Source: JADJYF01 sp965278995 (GTDB taxonomy: Bacteria > Pseudomonadota > Gammaproteobacteria > Ga0077536). Taken from it: a stretch of DNA of 64,000 nt. The notes under the pieces were generated by a model. It saw only the letters and a list, made by a program, of their open reading frames with translations, had not been told where the DNA came from and made no database searches. Made by a program: the position numbers and the translations under genes. Shown here piece after piece: positions 38,984 through 47,996 of this stretch (its first letter is position 1; the number at the start of each line of letters is the position of its first letter). Location: NCBI GenBank assembly GCA_965278995.1, contig OZ257136.1:3038001-3102000 (forward strand). The letters run 5' to 3'.

Positions 38984-39400
38984 CTATTCGGCTTCGAGCA
39001 GCCGCGGCTCGTGATCGAGCGCCAGCGGGGCACGCTGATCGTCGGCGATACGCACGAGTTTGCCGTTCACTTCGGCGCCCATCGCCATCTCGATCAAGGC
39101 GTAATAGACATTACCTTCGACCCGCGCACTGGACGCGAGTTCGATGTGTTCGTTGGCGTAGACGTCCCCTTTCACCATGCCGTTCAGAATGATGTAGGGC
39201 ACACGGACTTCGCCTTCGATGCTGCCGCGGTCACTGACGGTCAAGGTCGAGCGCTCGTCGCCGTCGGACGTCACATTGCCCCTGATTGCGCCGTCGATAT
39301 GCAATCCACCGCCAAACCGGATATCGCCCAGGATGCGCGATTGCTGACCAATCAGGGAATCGACCTTGTTCGGTTTACGTTTCTTGGCTTTACCCAGCAT
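38984..39400 (-). CDS. Bactofilin (polymer-forming cytoskeletal protein)
   Basis: 138 residues with the central beta-helix of bactofilins: repeated six-residue turns (GLHIDGAIRGNVTSD, GSIEGEVRVPYIILNG, VKGDVYANEHIEL, ARVEGNVYYALIEM) flanked by a basic N-terminus and an acidic tail. Bactofilins assemble without nucleotide and help place cell-wall or polysaccharide enzymes. It lies 12 bp after the upstream gene and 79 bp before erpA. Confidence 0.93.
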   Translation of the reverse strand: MLGKAKKRKPNKVDSLIGQQSRILGDIRFGGGLHIDGAIRGNVTSDGDERSTLTVSDRGSIEGEVRVPYIILNGMVKGDVYANEHIELASSARVEGNVYYALIEMAMGAEVNGKLVRIADDQRAPLALDHEPRLLEAE

Positions 39401-39412
39401 GGAATCGACTCC

Positions 39413-40123
39413 TCAATTGAGTACCGCTGCCCAGTCGTAGGTTTCGGTGACGGCAGCACGTATCGGTGCGGTATTGTGCACCGCTACCATCAGTTCGCGC
39501 GGTACGAAGCCATCCGGCAGGTGTATGGTGCCTTCGAACAGCCGGAAATGCTTGAATTTGAACGACAGGTTCTGCGGACCGCTATCGGCGAACTCGTCAA
39601 ACTTGAGCGCGCGTTCAGTGCCGCCCTGTTCGCCTTTGAGCTGAATGCGCAGACTGCCTTCGGCGAGTTTGTTGTCCTTGTCGACGTGTGTCAGTACCAG
39701 GCGGTAGCTATAGCGCCCTTGATCAGCAAGTTGCGTCAGCTGCACGCCTTTTACCTGCGTCTTCGTTTCGACTTCGGTCTGGCCGAGTACGTCGCGATAA
39801 AACTCGATTTCGCGATTGACTGCGGCCAGTCTGGCCTGCAGTTCGACGAGTTCGGCATGGTCGTCGCGGCGTGAATACTTGTTGATCTGCGCAGTGCGGA
39901 TCATGCGCGCCATCTCGTACTGCAGCGCCGTATTCTCCTCGCGCAACTGCTGAACCTCTTCGAGCAGCGAACCTTTGCGTCCGGTTTTGACCATCGCCGT
40001 CGCAATCGAGGCCCAGTGACCGTAGTCGACCGTGATGGCTAGCGCAAGCAGGCCACCACCAATGCACGCCACCGCCAGCAGTGCCCTGCGCAGCGGTCGA
40101 TGCTGTTTGATGATCAGCTTCAT
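39413..40123 (-). CDS. Membrane-anchored coiled-coil protein (DUF6776-like)
   Basis: 236 residues. One N-terminal helix (ALLAVACIGGGLLALAITV), then a long coiled coil (about 50-105, LLEEVQQLREENTALQYEM) and a beta-rich C-terminal domain (about 115-236). The family sits between argC and bactofilin in related genomes; I recall it as DUF6776, function unknown. The geometry suggests a periplasmic rod anchored in the inner membrane and possibly acting with the bactofilin. Start ATG at 40123, 10 bp after the argC stop; a GTG two codons earlier is possible. Confidence 0.75.
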   Translation of the reverse strand: MKLIIKQHRPLRRALLAVACIGGGLLALAITVDYGHWASIATAMVKTGRKGSLLEEVQQLREENTALQYEMARMIRTAQINKYSRRDDHAELVELQARLAAVNREIEFYRDVLGQTEVETKTQVKGVQLTQLADQGRYSYRLVLTHVDKDNKLAEGSLRIQLKGEQGGTERALKFDEFADSGPQNLSFKFKHFRLFEGTIHLPDGFVPRELMVAVHNTAPIRAAVTETYDWAAVLN

Positions 40124-40132
40124 GGGCACTGC

Positions 40133-41188
40133 TCAGGGATAAAACGGCTCGGCGGCAAGACCTTGATGTTCGGGCAACCCGAACATCAGATTGGCGTTCT
40201 GCACCGCCTGTCCCGACGCGCCCTTGACCAGATTGTCGATGGCGGACATCACCACCACACGCCGTTGATCCGGAAAGTAACGGACACCCAGATGACAGGC
40301 ATTGCTGCCGCGCACCGCGCGGGTCTCGGGTATGCCGTCGGCATCGTGAACGTAGACGAACGGTTCGCCGGCGTAGCGCTCGCGATACAAGCCGACGATA
40401 TCGTCCAACGGCGCCAGAGCGGTTGCGTACAAGGTCGCTTCCATGCCGCGGAACATCGGCAACAGATGCGGAACGAACGTCAGCGACATCGGCGACGCAG
40501 CGCATTGCTGTAACAGCTGGATTATCTCCGGCAGATGACGATGGCCATCGATGCCATACACTTTGAAATTGTCGGCCACTTCACCGTAGACCACGCCGAG
40601 CGCAAGCTTGCGGCCGGCACCACTGACGCCTGACTTGGCATCAGCAATCAGGCTGTCAGGTGCGAGGAGGCCGCGCTCGATCAGCGGCAGGAATCCGAGC
40701 ACGACTGCGGTCGGATAGCAGCCAGGATTGGCCACCAGCCGAGCCGACCTGATGCGCTCGCGGTTGACTTCCGGCAGGCCGTAAACAGCCTCGGCCAGGA
40801 GCGCACCAGCGGTATGCGGCATGCCGTACCAGTGCGACCACACGGTCGTATCCTGCAGGCGGAAGTCCGCTGACAGATCGACCACGCGCACATCGCTCTC
40901 GAGCAACGCTCCGGCCATGGCCATTGCCGTACCGTGAGGCGTGGCGAAGAAAACCAGATCACAGGCTTGCAACAGGTTGAGGTCCGGCGCGCAAAAACGC
41001 AGATCGGTGCGCGTGGCCAGCTGCGGCCATTGCGTGGCCAGAGGCTGACCGGCATCCTGGCGCGACGTGATACACGTCAACTCCATGGCCGGATGCGCAA
41101 GCACCAGCCGCGCGAGCTCAATGCCCGTATAGCCCGTTCCGCCAACGATGCCAACCTTGATCATTGCAGTGCTCGAATTCGTGGTCAC
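40133..41188 (-). CDS. argC: N-acetyl-gamma-glutamyl-phosphate reductase
   Basis: Third step of arginine synthesis: NADPH reduction of N-acetylglutamyl phosphate to the semialdehyde. The NADP loop is GGTGYTGIEL and the catalytic Cys is in NPGCYPT, with GHRHLPEI further on. Two starts are possible. An ATG at 41164 gives the standard N-terminus MIKVGIVGG but has a weak ribosome binding site. The GTG at 41188 adds eight residues and has GGAGG 8 bp upstream. I give the GTG on that ground. Upstream is the 237-bp gap divergent to hemJ. Confidence 0.95.
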   Translation of the reverse strand: MTTNSSTAMIKVGIVGGTGYTGIELARLVLAHPAMELTCITSRQDAGQPLATQWPQLATRTDLRFCAPDLNLLQACDLVFFATPHGTAMAMAGALLESDVRVVDLSADFRLQDTTVWSHWYGMPHTAGALLAEAVYGLPEVNRERIRSARLVANPGCYPTAVVLGFLPLIERGLLAPDSLIADAKSGVSGAGRKLALGVVYGEVADNFKVYGIDGHRHLPEIIQLLQQCAASPMSLTFVPHLLPMFRGMEATLYATALAPLDDIVGLYRERYAGEPFVYVHDADGIPETRAVRGSNACHLGVRYFPDQRRVVVMSAIDNLVKGASGQAVQNANLMFGLPEHQGLAAEPFYP

Positions 41189-41297
41189 GCCGGATGCCTC
41201 CGAAGGGAGCTCCGCGGCTGCGGGAAGTTATCCCGGACTCATATATTCGTCAATCACTTAGCTCAAGCAGCCTGATCGAAATTATCGCCTGATCACC

Positions 41298-41339
41298 GAG
41301 GATGTCCCTAAGCGACGGATATGTGATGAGAATGTCCCC
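41298..41339. repeat. Two direct repeats in the argC-hemJ gap
   Basis: GAGGATGTCCC at 41298 and GAGAATGTCCC at 41328, 30 bp apart. They resemble the transposase-binding repeats at insertion-sequence ends, but no transposase remains. The rest of the gap shows no clear feature. Confidence 0.35.
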
Positions 41340-41425
41340 GGTCGCACTGTCGTTGTTGTTGCACCGACGCAGCGGGCAGTTTTCAATGCGCTTACGAATG
41401 GCGCGAGCAAGCATAGGCGAGCGGG

Positions 41426-41857
41426 ATGTATCTCTGGGTCAAAGCGTTTCACCTGATCTCCATGGTGACCTGGTTTGCGGCATTGTTTTACCTGCCGCGC
41501 CTGTACGTCTATCACGCGTCGGCCAGCGACCCGCTCAGCCTGGCGCGATTCAAGCTCATGGAGCGCAAACTCTATTTCGGCATCATGGGCCCTGGCGCCG
41601 TACTCACGATTGCTTTCGGCTTGTGGCTCATCGGTATTCGCGGCCTTGCCTGGTTCAACGTTACCTATTGGCTGCATGTAAAGCTCGTGCTGGTCGGGCT
41701 GCTGGTGGGCTATCACGCCTACCTCGGTCATCTGCGCAAGCTGTTTGCAGTTGACGCGAACCCGCATTCGGAAAAGTACTACCGTTGGTTGAATGAAGCG
41801 CCGGTCGTCACGCTGGTCGGCGCCATCATTCTAGCCGTCGTCAAACCCTGGTCTTGA
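41426..41857 (+). CDS. hemJ: Protoporphyrinogen oxidase HemJ
   Basis: 143 residues with four membrane helices, the UPF0093/HemJ family. MYLWVKAFHLISMVTWFAAL carries the conserved His of helix 1, and YLPRLYVYHA, ERKLYFGIM and WLHVKLVLVGLLVGYH follow the family. It oxidises protoporphyrinogen IX to protoporphyrin IX in heme synthesis in bacteria lacking HemG/HemY. It lies 160 bp before hemL, so two heme genes are side by side. Confidence 0.94.
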   Translation: MYLWVKAFHLISMVTWFAALFYLPRLYVYHASASDPLSLARFKLMERKLYFGIMGPGAVLTIAFGLWLIGIRGLAWFNVTYWLHVKLVLVGLLVGYHAYLGHLRKLFAVDANPHSEKYYRWLNEAPVVTLVGAIILAVVKPWS

Positions 41858-42016
41858 GTCGGCCCGGGTATCGGGCCATGCTGAGGACGAAAGCATGCGC
41901 CTCGTTGCGACCGATGGCATTAGACCGGACAATGCGGACGCCCCGCGGTCGGGCAACACAGTGCTGTCAGCGCGTGATCGCGGGCACCTAGACTGAACCG
42001 GAGCAAGCAGGAACCC

Positions 42017-43306
42017 ATGAACAGCCAGTCGGAACGATTTTTTGCCGCTGCCACGCAGGTCATGCCGGGCGGCGTCAACTCACCAGTTCGCGCGTTCAAT
42101 TCAGTCGGCGGCACACCGCGATATTTCGTCGCCGGTAACGGGGCCTGGCTGCTCGATGCTGATGGCAAACGCTATATCGATTACATCGGCAGTTGGGGCC
42201 CGATGATAGCCGGGCATGCGCACCCGCATATTCTCGACGCCGTCGTCACGCAGGTCCGGCGCGGCCTGTGTTTCGGCGCGCCCTCGGAACTCGAGACATT
42301 GCTGGCTGAGCGCATCATCGCCTTGGTGCCGAGCGCCGAGAAAGTGCGGATGGTCAGCTCCGGCACGGAAGCAGCCATGAGTGCCATCCGACTGGCGCGC
42401 GGCTTTACCGGCAGAGAACGCATCGTCAAATTCGAAGGCTGCTACCACGGCCATGCCGATTCGCTGCTGGTGAAAGCCGGTTCCGGCGCGCTGACCATGG
42501 GCGTACCGACTTCACCCGGCGTACCAGCGGCATTGGCCGCACTGACGACGACGCTGAACTACAACGACGGCGCCCAGGTCGAGGCGGTGTTTGCCGATAT
42601 CGGTGACGAAATCGCCGCTGTCATCGTCGAACCGGTAGCTGGCAATATGAACTGCGTGCCGCCGCAGCCGGGTTTTCTTGAGACGCTGCGCGCTGTCACG
42701 GCAAAGCACGGCACCGTACTGATCTTCGATGAAGTCATGACCGGCTTCCGCGTTCATGCCGGAGGCGCCCAGGCGCTCTACAACATCGCGCCGGATCTGA
42801 CAGTGCTCGGCAAAGTCATCGGCGGCGGCATGCCGGTAGGCGCCATCGCCGGCCCAGCCGCCATCATGGAACGACTTGCACCAGCCGGACCGGTCTATCA
42901 AGCCGGAACCTTGTCCGGCAATCCGGTTGCCATGGCCAGCGGGCTCGCTTCGCTCGACCTGATCGAAGTACCCGGCTTCCATGCGCGCCTCGAACAGACC
43001 ACCGCAGCGCTCTGTACGGGGCTTCGCGACGCCGCCCGCCACGCCGGGATCCCGTTCACCACCAATCACGTCTGCGGCATGTTCGGCCTGTTCTTCACCG
43101 ACCGGTCAGAAGTCACCAACTTCGCCGATGTCATGACCTGCGACGTACCGCGTTTTCGGCGCTTCTTCCGTCATATGCTCGACGCCGGCATTAATCTCGC
43201 GCCATCGGCGTTCGAAGCTGGCTTCGTCTCGTCCGCGCATGGCCCGGCCGAGATCGAACAAACCGTAGCCGCCGCCAGCCGTGCATTCGCCGCGTTGGCG
43301 GCTTGA
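42017..43306 (+). CDS. hemL: Glutamate-1-semialdehyde 2,1-aminomutase
   Basis: PLP enzyme making 5-aminolevulinate in the C5 heme pathway. 429 residues, with PLP lysine K266 in VLGKVIGGGMPVGA, VSSGTEAAMSAIRLAR, and IFDEVMTGFR. AGGA lies 6 bp before the ATG. It is followed at once by a TPR protein gene. Confidence 0.97.
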   Translation: MNSQSERFFAAATQVMPGGVNSPVRAFNSVGGTPRYFVAGNGAWLLDADGKRYIDYIGSWGPMIAGHAHPHILDAVVTQVRRGLCFGAPSELETLLAERIIALVPSAEKVRMVSSGTEAAMSAIRLARGFTGRERIVKFEGCYHGHADSLLVKAGSGALTMGVPTSPGVPAALAALTTTLNYNDGAQVEAVFADIGDEIAAVIVEPVAGNMNCVPPQPGFLETLRAVTAKHGTVLIFDEVMTGFRVHAGGAQALYNIAPDLTVLGKVIGGGMPVGAIAGPAAIMERLAPAGPVYQAGTLSGNPVAMASGLASLDLIEVPGFHARLEQTTAALCTGLRDAARHAGIPFTTNHVCGMFGLFFTDRSEVTNFADVMTCDVPRFRRFFRHMLDAGINLAPSAFEAGFVSSAHGPAEIEQTVAAASRAFAALAA

Positions 43307-43310
43307 ACAC

Positions 43311-43880
43311 GTGACAACCTCGCGTAGATGCATCGCAGCGGCAACGGCGCTGCTGCTTATGCTGCTCGTCATGGCGACTAAGGCTGACCAGCACGCACCT
43401 GAACTAGACGCCTTGTTCGCTGCCCTGACCGCTGGCGCCACGCCTGAAACAGCGGCAACTATCGAACAGCAGATTTGGGCACACTGGATGACGGGGCCAA
43501 GCGCGGCGGCCGACGAACTGCTGGCCCGGGCACGCTCGGCCGCCGACGCCGGCCAATCCGAAGCCGCGATCGACGCGTTCGACAAACTGACAACCCAGTT
43601 CCCTGACTACGCTGAAGGCTGGAATCAGCAAGCGATCATGCACTACCTGCTGGGCGACATTCAGGGCTCACTCGCCGACATCGAACACGTACTGAAACTC
43701 GAGCCACGGCATTTCGGGGCCTATGCCGGTCGCGGCCAATGCTATCTGCGCCTCGAACGCCCACGCGAGTCGCTTAAGGCATTCGAAGCTTCACTACGCA
43801 TCAACCCGTGGTCGGCAACCGTACAGCAGCAGATCGAAGTGCTGCGCAACTACGTACAGGAAAAGCTGACGCCGATTTGA
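43311..43880 (+). CDS. Small exported TPR protein
   Basis: 189 residues from the GTG at 43311, 4 bp after the hemL stop. A signal peptide (IAAATALLLMLLVMATKA) precedes three TPR-like helix pairs (about 70-175: AIDAFDKLTTQFPDYAEGWNQQ, SLADIEHVLKLEPRHFGAY, SLKAFEASLRINPWSA). A GTG at 43281 inside hemL would add ten residues before the signal peptide. It is probably a periplasmic scaffold; partner unknown. Its pairing with hemL is seen in related genomes, as I recall, but has no known meaning. Confidence 0.8.
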   Translation: MTTSRRCIAAATALLLMLLVMATKADQHAPELDALFAALTAGATPETAATIEQQIWAHWMTGPSAAADELLARARSAADAGQSEAAIDAFDKLTTQFPDYAEGWNQQAIMHYLLGDIQGSLADIEHVLKLEPRHFGAYAGRGQCYLRLERPRESLKAFEASLRINPWSATVQQQIEVLRNYVQEKLTPI

Positions 43881-43908
43881 AACGCACAATCATCGAAGTC
43901 CGCAGGGC

Positions 43909-43928
43909 GGTCCCGGGTCAACGGGACC
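43909..43928. terminator. Hairpin between convergent genes
   Basis: GGTCCCG / CGGGACC, 7-bp perfect stem and 6-nt loop, no T-run. It sits 28 bp after the TPR gene. Possible weak bidirectional terminator; the rest of the 154-bp gap is plain. Confidence 0.4.
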
Positions 43929-44034
43929 TCGCCAGCGCCGAGGGTGTTCCTGAGTGACTTTACGCTTCTGTGCTTCTTCGGGGCGCGGCCAACAACCGCG
44001 ATGAGCGCGACAGTTGGTGAGCGTCAGGTGAAGT

Positions 44035-46527
44035 TCAAGGCGCGACGAGGAAATTGCCGTTAATGGCTGATACCGGATGGATGCTCGCGTCGAACACCAT
44101 GGTCCCGTAATTGCCGATGACGGCGCCAGCGGTATTGAGCACCTGCAGGCCAACCCCGGCACCGAACATCACGCACGGCCCGCCGCAAGCCGGATCGACG
44201 ACATTCACAGTGTCGCCGCCACCGAACGTCACAGTCGCGTCGATGAGGCCTGAACCCACCGGCCGCGATCCGCCGGTAACAAACTGATAGCTGGCGCCAC
44301 CCGGGAAGCTGCCACTCACGTTGAACGCCGTCAACTCGCTGGTGCCGTAGTCGATGGTCATCGAGACGCTGTGTGAACCCGTGACGCTGGTCCCGTCGGG
44401 CAGCGTCCGCGTTGGCGCGGTCCCGCCAATGATCGAGTCATAGACCATCACGCCGGACAAGGGAAAATCGGCAAAGGAATGATTGGTGCTGAAAATGTAG
44501 TGCAGCGGACCGCGCGGTGTCGCTGCCATGCCCCCAATCGTCATGCTGTAGGGCGGGTCGAGGCGCCCCCACTCCACCCGAAATTGGTCGTTCCGACCGC
44601 GCCCGCTGATACCACCGCTGCCAACTTCGGCCGTGCACCCCGAGCCGGAGCAAGCGCCAAGCGCGTCTGTGAACCCTAAGAATGACTGCAGCGCGCCGTT
44701 GGCGGAGATAACGACCTCGTCATTGCCCAGAGTGCCGTAGAACGGGGCGACGCTACCGCCATTGCTATTCAGATCAGCAGAAAACGGATCGGTGAAGGCG
44801 TGGGTCCATGCCAGCCCGGAGCCGCCAGGAAGATGGATGAGACCGCTTTGATTGGCGCCGAGACCAAAAGCCGCCACGCCGATGATCGGGTCATCGGTAT
44901 AAATCACGTAGTCGAGGCCCGCGGCGCGTGGGGGACCGTCGCCATTCGGGCCGGCAAAGAAACCGTCGACATAGATGTCGAAGGTCCCGACCGTGGACGA
45001 CGCGGTACCGCTCTGGAAATCTTGGAAAAAGAACTGCTCCGAGTAGATTGAATTAACGCCCGCGCTCTCGTCGGCCGCATAGAGCAACGAATTCATATCG
45101 TAGACCACGCCGGCATGGTCGACCCGCATGGCCAACTCGCCGATGTTGAGTCCGAAATTCCACAGCAGGCGCCCGGACGTCACCCCCATGCCCAGCGCTG
45201 CGCCGGATAGGTTGGTCGACCGCGTGCCGCCGGAAAATTCATAGCTGCCGACGCCGCCGAAGGTGATGGGGCCGGGATCCGGACCGAAGATGAAGTGCGA
45301 AGCTTGATTCCCGATGAGATCCAAGAGTTCGCTTTCGAACTCCAGCGTAGTCCCATCAATGTCTGTCTCCTCGAATCGCGCCAAACGCAACATATGGCCA
45401 TCGACGATGCGGCCTTTGGTCAGTACGCCGTCTCGCGTGAGACCGAAGTCCGCCGGGTCGACACTCGCCGGATTGGCGCGCAACGCCGCCAGCTTCTCGG
45501 CCGCGGCATTGTCGAGAGCCTCCAAGGCTTGCGCACGCAGCACTGGATCAGCAAGGCCCTGCACCGCGGAACGCAGAGAATCGAAATCGATGGTATCCAG
45601 ATTGAGGTTGGAGGAGCTGTAGGAGAATTGTGGGTCGGGATCCGTATAGGACTGGCTGATCACCGTGAGATTCGCGAACGGAACGCCTTGGTTGGTAAAG
45701 ACAATCACCGGGCCAAGCCCTCTCTGGCCGAGGTCGACATCGCCGCTGTCCTGCTCATGAACGATCAGCGCCCCCAGTTGCGCGAGCAAGGTCTCCTGCC
45801 CGCCGCAAGTCCCGCCCAAGTCACACTGCCGGCCATTGCTCCCGGTCTGGTTGCCCTGCTGCGCCACGTTCTCCTCGGCAGTCTCCACCACGATTGTGTT
45901 CACGTCCTCCCGGCTCCCGCTCGGCCCTTCCATCTTGCTGCACCCGCCGTCCCCGCCCGTGCAGTGGTAGCTTTCCCCGCTCTCCACCAAGCCTTTGTAT
46001 GAGCTGGTCTCCAAGGTCCAGGTCCCGCCGTAACCGCGCAGGTAGGTCCCGTTGTCCTTGTCCGCGCAGTCGCCCTGGCAGTGCTGTATCACCCCTTCCG
46101 TACCACGGATCCCGATAGTCGCCACCGTCGTCCGCAGCCGGAACACGCCCTGGTTCTGCTTCCCGATCGCGCCCGTCACCAAGCGCACCGTGCCGCGTAC
46201 CAAGCTCAGGAAGTTCCGTGCCGCGCTGTCCGCCTTACCTTCGAAGCGGTATTCGTCCAGGCGGTACTCCGTGTTCGGCTGCAGGGCTGCAAAACCGCCG
46301 TCCGTAAAGCGGATTTGCGCCCGACCCTGACCGGTCGTCACCGTCTCTCCGGATCCGATCTCTGTTCCCCTATGCGCACTCCGCGTCACACCGGATATGT
46401 CGACGACTCGCACATCGCCAAACGCGTAGACCAGCTTGCCGGCCGCCGCCAGCACAGCCGACGACGTCCCGCACAGCGCAACCGTGGATATCGCGGCCAG
46501 CACGACATATCGGAGCCTCGCGTTCAT
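44035..46527 (-). CDS. Large exported FecR-domain protein, candidate Slam/T11SS cargo
   Basis: 830 residues. The signal peptide is type I (cut after VLAAA); the Cys in VALCGTS is not in a lipobox. A FecR domain follows (about 28-150: VYAFGDVRVVD, TVTTGQGRAQIRFTDGG, FRLRTTVATIGIRGTEG), then a Cys-rich stretch with three spaced Cys pairs (HCQGDC, HCTGGDGGC, QCDLGGTC). After a long beta-rich middle, the last ~170 residues have short alternating strands and Gly turns (FSTNHSFADFPLSGVMVYD, VSMTIDYGTSELTAFNVSG, ATVTFGGGDTV), like the eight-strand C-terminal barrel of TbpB-type cargo. TGAGGA precedes the ATG. It lies 9 bp after the TPR/barrel gene, so the two are one operon. Cargo status is inferred. 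Confidence 0.8.
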   Translation of the reverse strand: MNARLRYVVLAAISTVALCGTSSAVLAAAGKLVYAFGDVRVVDISGVTRSAHRGTEIGSGETVTTGQGRAQIRFTDGGFAALQPNTEYRLDEYRFEGKADSAARNFLSLVRGTVRLVTGAIGKQNQGVFRLRTTVATIGIRGTEGVIQHCQGDCADKDNGTYLRGYGGTWTLETSSYKGLVESGESYHCTGGDGGCSKMEGPSGSREDVNTIVVETAEENVAQQGNQTGSNGRQCDLGGTCGGQETLLAQLGALIVHEQDSGDVDLGQRGLGPVIVFTNQGVPFANLTVISQSYTDPDPQFSYSSSNLNLDTIDFDSLRSAVQGLADPVLRAQALEALDNAAAEKLAALRANPASVDPADFGLTRDGVLTKGRIVDGHMLRLARFEETDIDGTTLEFESELLDLIGNQASHFIFGPDPGPITFGGVGSYEFSGGTRSTNLSGAALGMGVTSGRLLWNFGLNIGELAMRVDHAGVVYDMNSLLYAADESAGVNSIYSEQFFFQDFQSGTASSTVGTFDIYVDGFFAGPNGDGPPRAAGLDYVIYTDDPIIGVAAFGLGANQSGLIHLPGGSGLAWTHAFTDPFSADLNSNGGSVAPFYGTLGNDEVVISANGALQSFLGFTDALGACSGSGCTAEVGSGGISGRGRNDQFRVEWGRLDPPYSMTIGGMAATPRGPLHYIFSTNHSFADFPLSGVMVYDSIIGGTAPTRTLPDGTSVTGSHSVSMTIDYGTSELTAFNVSGSFPGGASYQFVTGGSRPVGSGLIDATVTFGGGDTVNVVDPACGGPCVMFGAGVGLQVLNTAGAVIGNYGTMVFDASIHPVSAINGNFLVAP

Positions 46528-46536
46528 GGGCAATCC

Positions 46537-47916
46537 TCAGAAATCGTTGCGCACCGTTACCATCACCTCGACCCGGTCGAACTCGCTCGTCACCAGGTTC
46601 GAGTCTGACGTGTTGTAACGCAGCGTCGGCGACAGGCTCCAATTGCGCGTGTGGCGATACACATAGCCGGCCAGGAAGTCGTAGTAGTCGTCCTCGCGCG
46701 TGGCCAGGAACACCGGGTCCGGTTGATCGTATTCGCTGTTCTGGTAGGTAAAGCTAGCAAACGCCGAATCCCGATCTCGGACCACCCATTGAACGCCGGC
46801 ACGCGCGCCGTAGAACCCTCTGCCGAAATGCGCGCCGAGCCGCTCGTTCTGTGCCGCCTCGTCACCGCCGAAAGCGCTCAGCACCAGTACCGGTTGACCC
46901 AAAGTCTCGGAAAACGCATGTGCCCAAGCGCCGCCTCCAGTGATGCGATTGACGTTGCGCACGCGCTGCTCTGGAAATCGAATCATCGAGTACTGGCCGA
47001 ACAGGCTCAGCTGGTCACTCTGACTTAGCGTGTACTGCCACTGCGCGACCCCGCCACCGACCTGACGGTCCGAATTGAAGCTGGACGCCCCATCGATGTT
47101 AAAGCGGTTGGCTTCCGCTCCGACACGGAACTGATGTTGGCCGCGCCGCCACAGGAGCCCGAGATCACCGCCATAGCTGTTGCCGCTGAAGTCGCTCTCG
47201 GCCATAGCCACCCTGTGATCGATCGCTATACCGCCGACCAAGGAAAGGCCAGCCGAGGCATCCAGCGGCGAGCTGAACGACATGCCGGCACCGATGTCCC
47301 AAATTGCGCTATCCAGTTCCTGCGAGGTGTTGTCCAGCAGGAATTCGAGGCCGCCGAGCGCCGGCACCGCCACCCGGCTGTTATCGGTCGCGCTGTTGAC
47401 GTTGCTGTCGTAACCCATCGCCGCCAGTACATAGGGCCGGAAGCGAGTGCGGGTCGCGTCGTCGTACAGCTTGATGCCGGTCAGATATTGATCGATGCGC
47501 TGCGAGACTTCGCTCGGCAACTTCATGCCGCGCACTTTCTCGAATTCCTTGCGAGCATCCTCGGTCTCGCCGAGCGCGAGATAGGCGCGCGCGAGTTCGG
47601 CCCGCGCCGGGCCATGATCAGGCATGGCGTCGAGCACTCGCTCGAGAGCGAAAACCGCATCCAGCGGCTTGCCGCACTCAACGGCCGCCTGACCTAACAG
47701 GAAGTCGAAGTCCGGTTCACCCGCCCTCGTTTCTTCCTCGGCTTTCAGCAACTCGTAAGCAGCCGCCGCGTCGCGTCCATCGATAAGTGTCTTGGCTTCG
47801 GTGAGAACGTCGGCCGAGAGCACGGGCGAAGCGGCCGAGATGGCGAAGATTAAAATCAGATGCGTAAGCGCCGTAAGTCGGGCTGGCGCCACTGGGTGAT
47901 TCTTCGTGAATCTCAT
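46537..47916 (-). CDS. TPR plus beta-barrel outer-membrane protein (Slam-like / type XI secretion-like)
   Basis: 459 residues. A signal peptide (LILIFAISAASPVLSA), then about 130 residues of TPRs (ADVLTEAKTLIDGRDAAAAY, ALERVLDAMPDHGPARAELA, LGETEDARKEFEKVRG), then about 290 residues of alternating beta strands. The chain ends in VMVTVRNDF, with a terminal Phe as in BAM substrates. This two-part build (periplasmic TPR, C-terminal barrel of about 14 strands) is that of Slam / DUF560 proteins that move lipoproteins or soluble cargo across the outer membrane. The downstream FecR-domain protein has a fitting C-terminal domain. An alternative is a general TPR porin-like protein. Confidence 0.75.
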   Translation of the reverse strand: MRFTKNHPVAPARLTALTHLILIFAISAASPVLSADVLTEAKTLIDGRDAAAAYELLKAEEETRAGEPDFDFLLGQAAVECGKPLDAVFALERVLDAMPDHGPARAELARAYLALGETEDARKEFEKVRGMKLPSEVSQRIDQYLTGIKLYDDATRTRFRPYVLAAMGYDSNVNSATDNSRVAVPALGGLEFLLDNTSQELDSAIWDIGAGMSFSSPLDASAGLSLVGGIAIDHRVAMAESDFSGNSYGGDLGLLWRRGQHQFRVGAEANRFNIDGASSFNSDRQVGGGVAQWQYTLSQSDQLSLFGQYSMIRFPEQRVRNVNRITGGGAWAHAFSETLGQPVLVLSAFGGDEAAQNERLGAHFGRGFYGARAGVQWVVRDRDSAFASFTYQNSEYDQPDPVFLATREDDYYDFLAGYVYRHTRNWSLSPTLRYNTSDSNLVTSEFDRVEVMVTVRNDF

Positions 47917-47947
47917 GGCAATCCATTTGCAATTGCAGATTGACCAT

Positions 47948-47977
47948 AGTCTATGTTCGATGAAATTCGTTTGTCTA
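47948..47977 (-). promoter_or_regulatory. Possible sigma-70 promoter of the TPR-barrel / FecR operon
   Basis: Minus strand TAGACA, 18-bp spacer, TAGACT, ending about 30 bp before the ATG. It is a moderate match only, but well placed. Confidence 0.4.
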
Positions 47978-47996
47978 GCAGGCTGCCGGCGGCGGA

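Noticed and set aside
38905..39033. N-terminal extension of ErpA to 158 residues
   Set aside because: The extra 43 residues have no family match and run through the intergenic gap.
46430..46480. Lipoprotein reading of the FecR-domain protein (VALCGTS)
   Set aside because: The residue before Cys is Leu, not Gly/Ala/Ser, so it is not a lipobox; a type I site follows at VLAAA.
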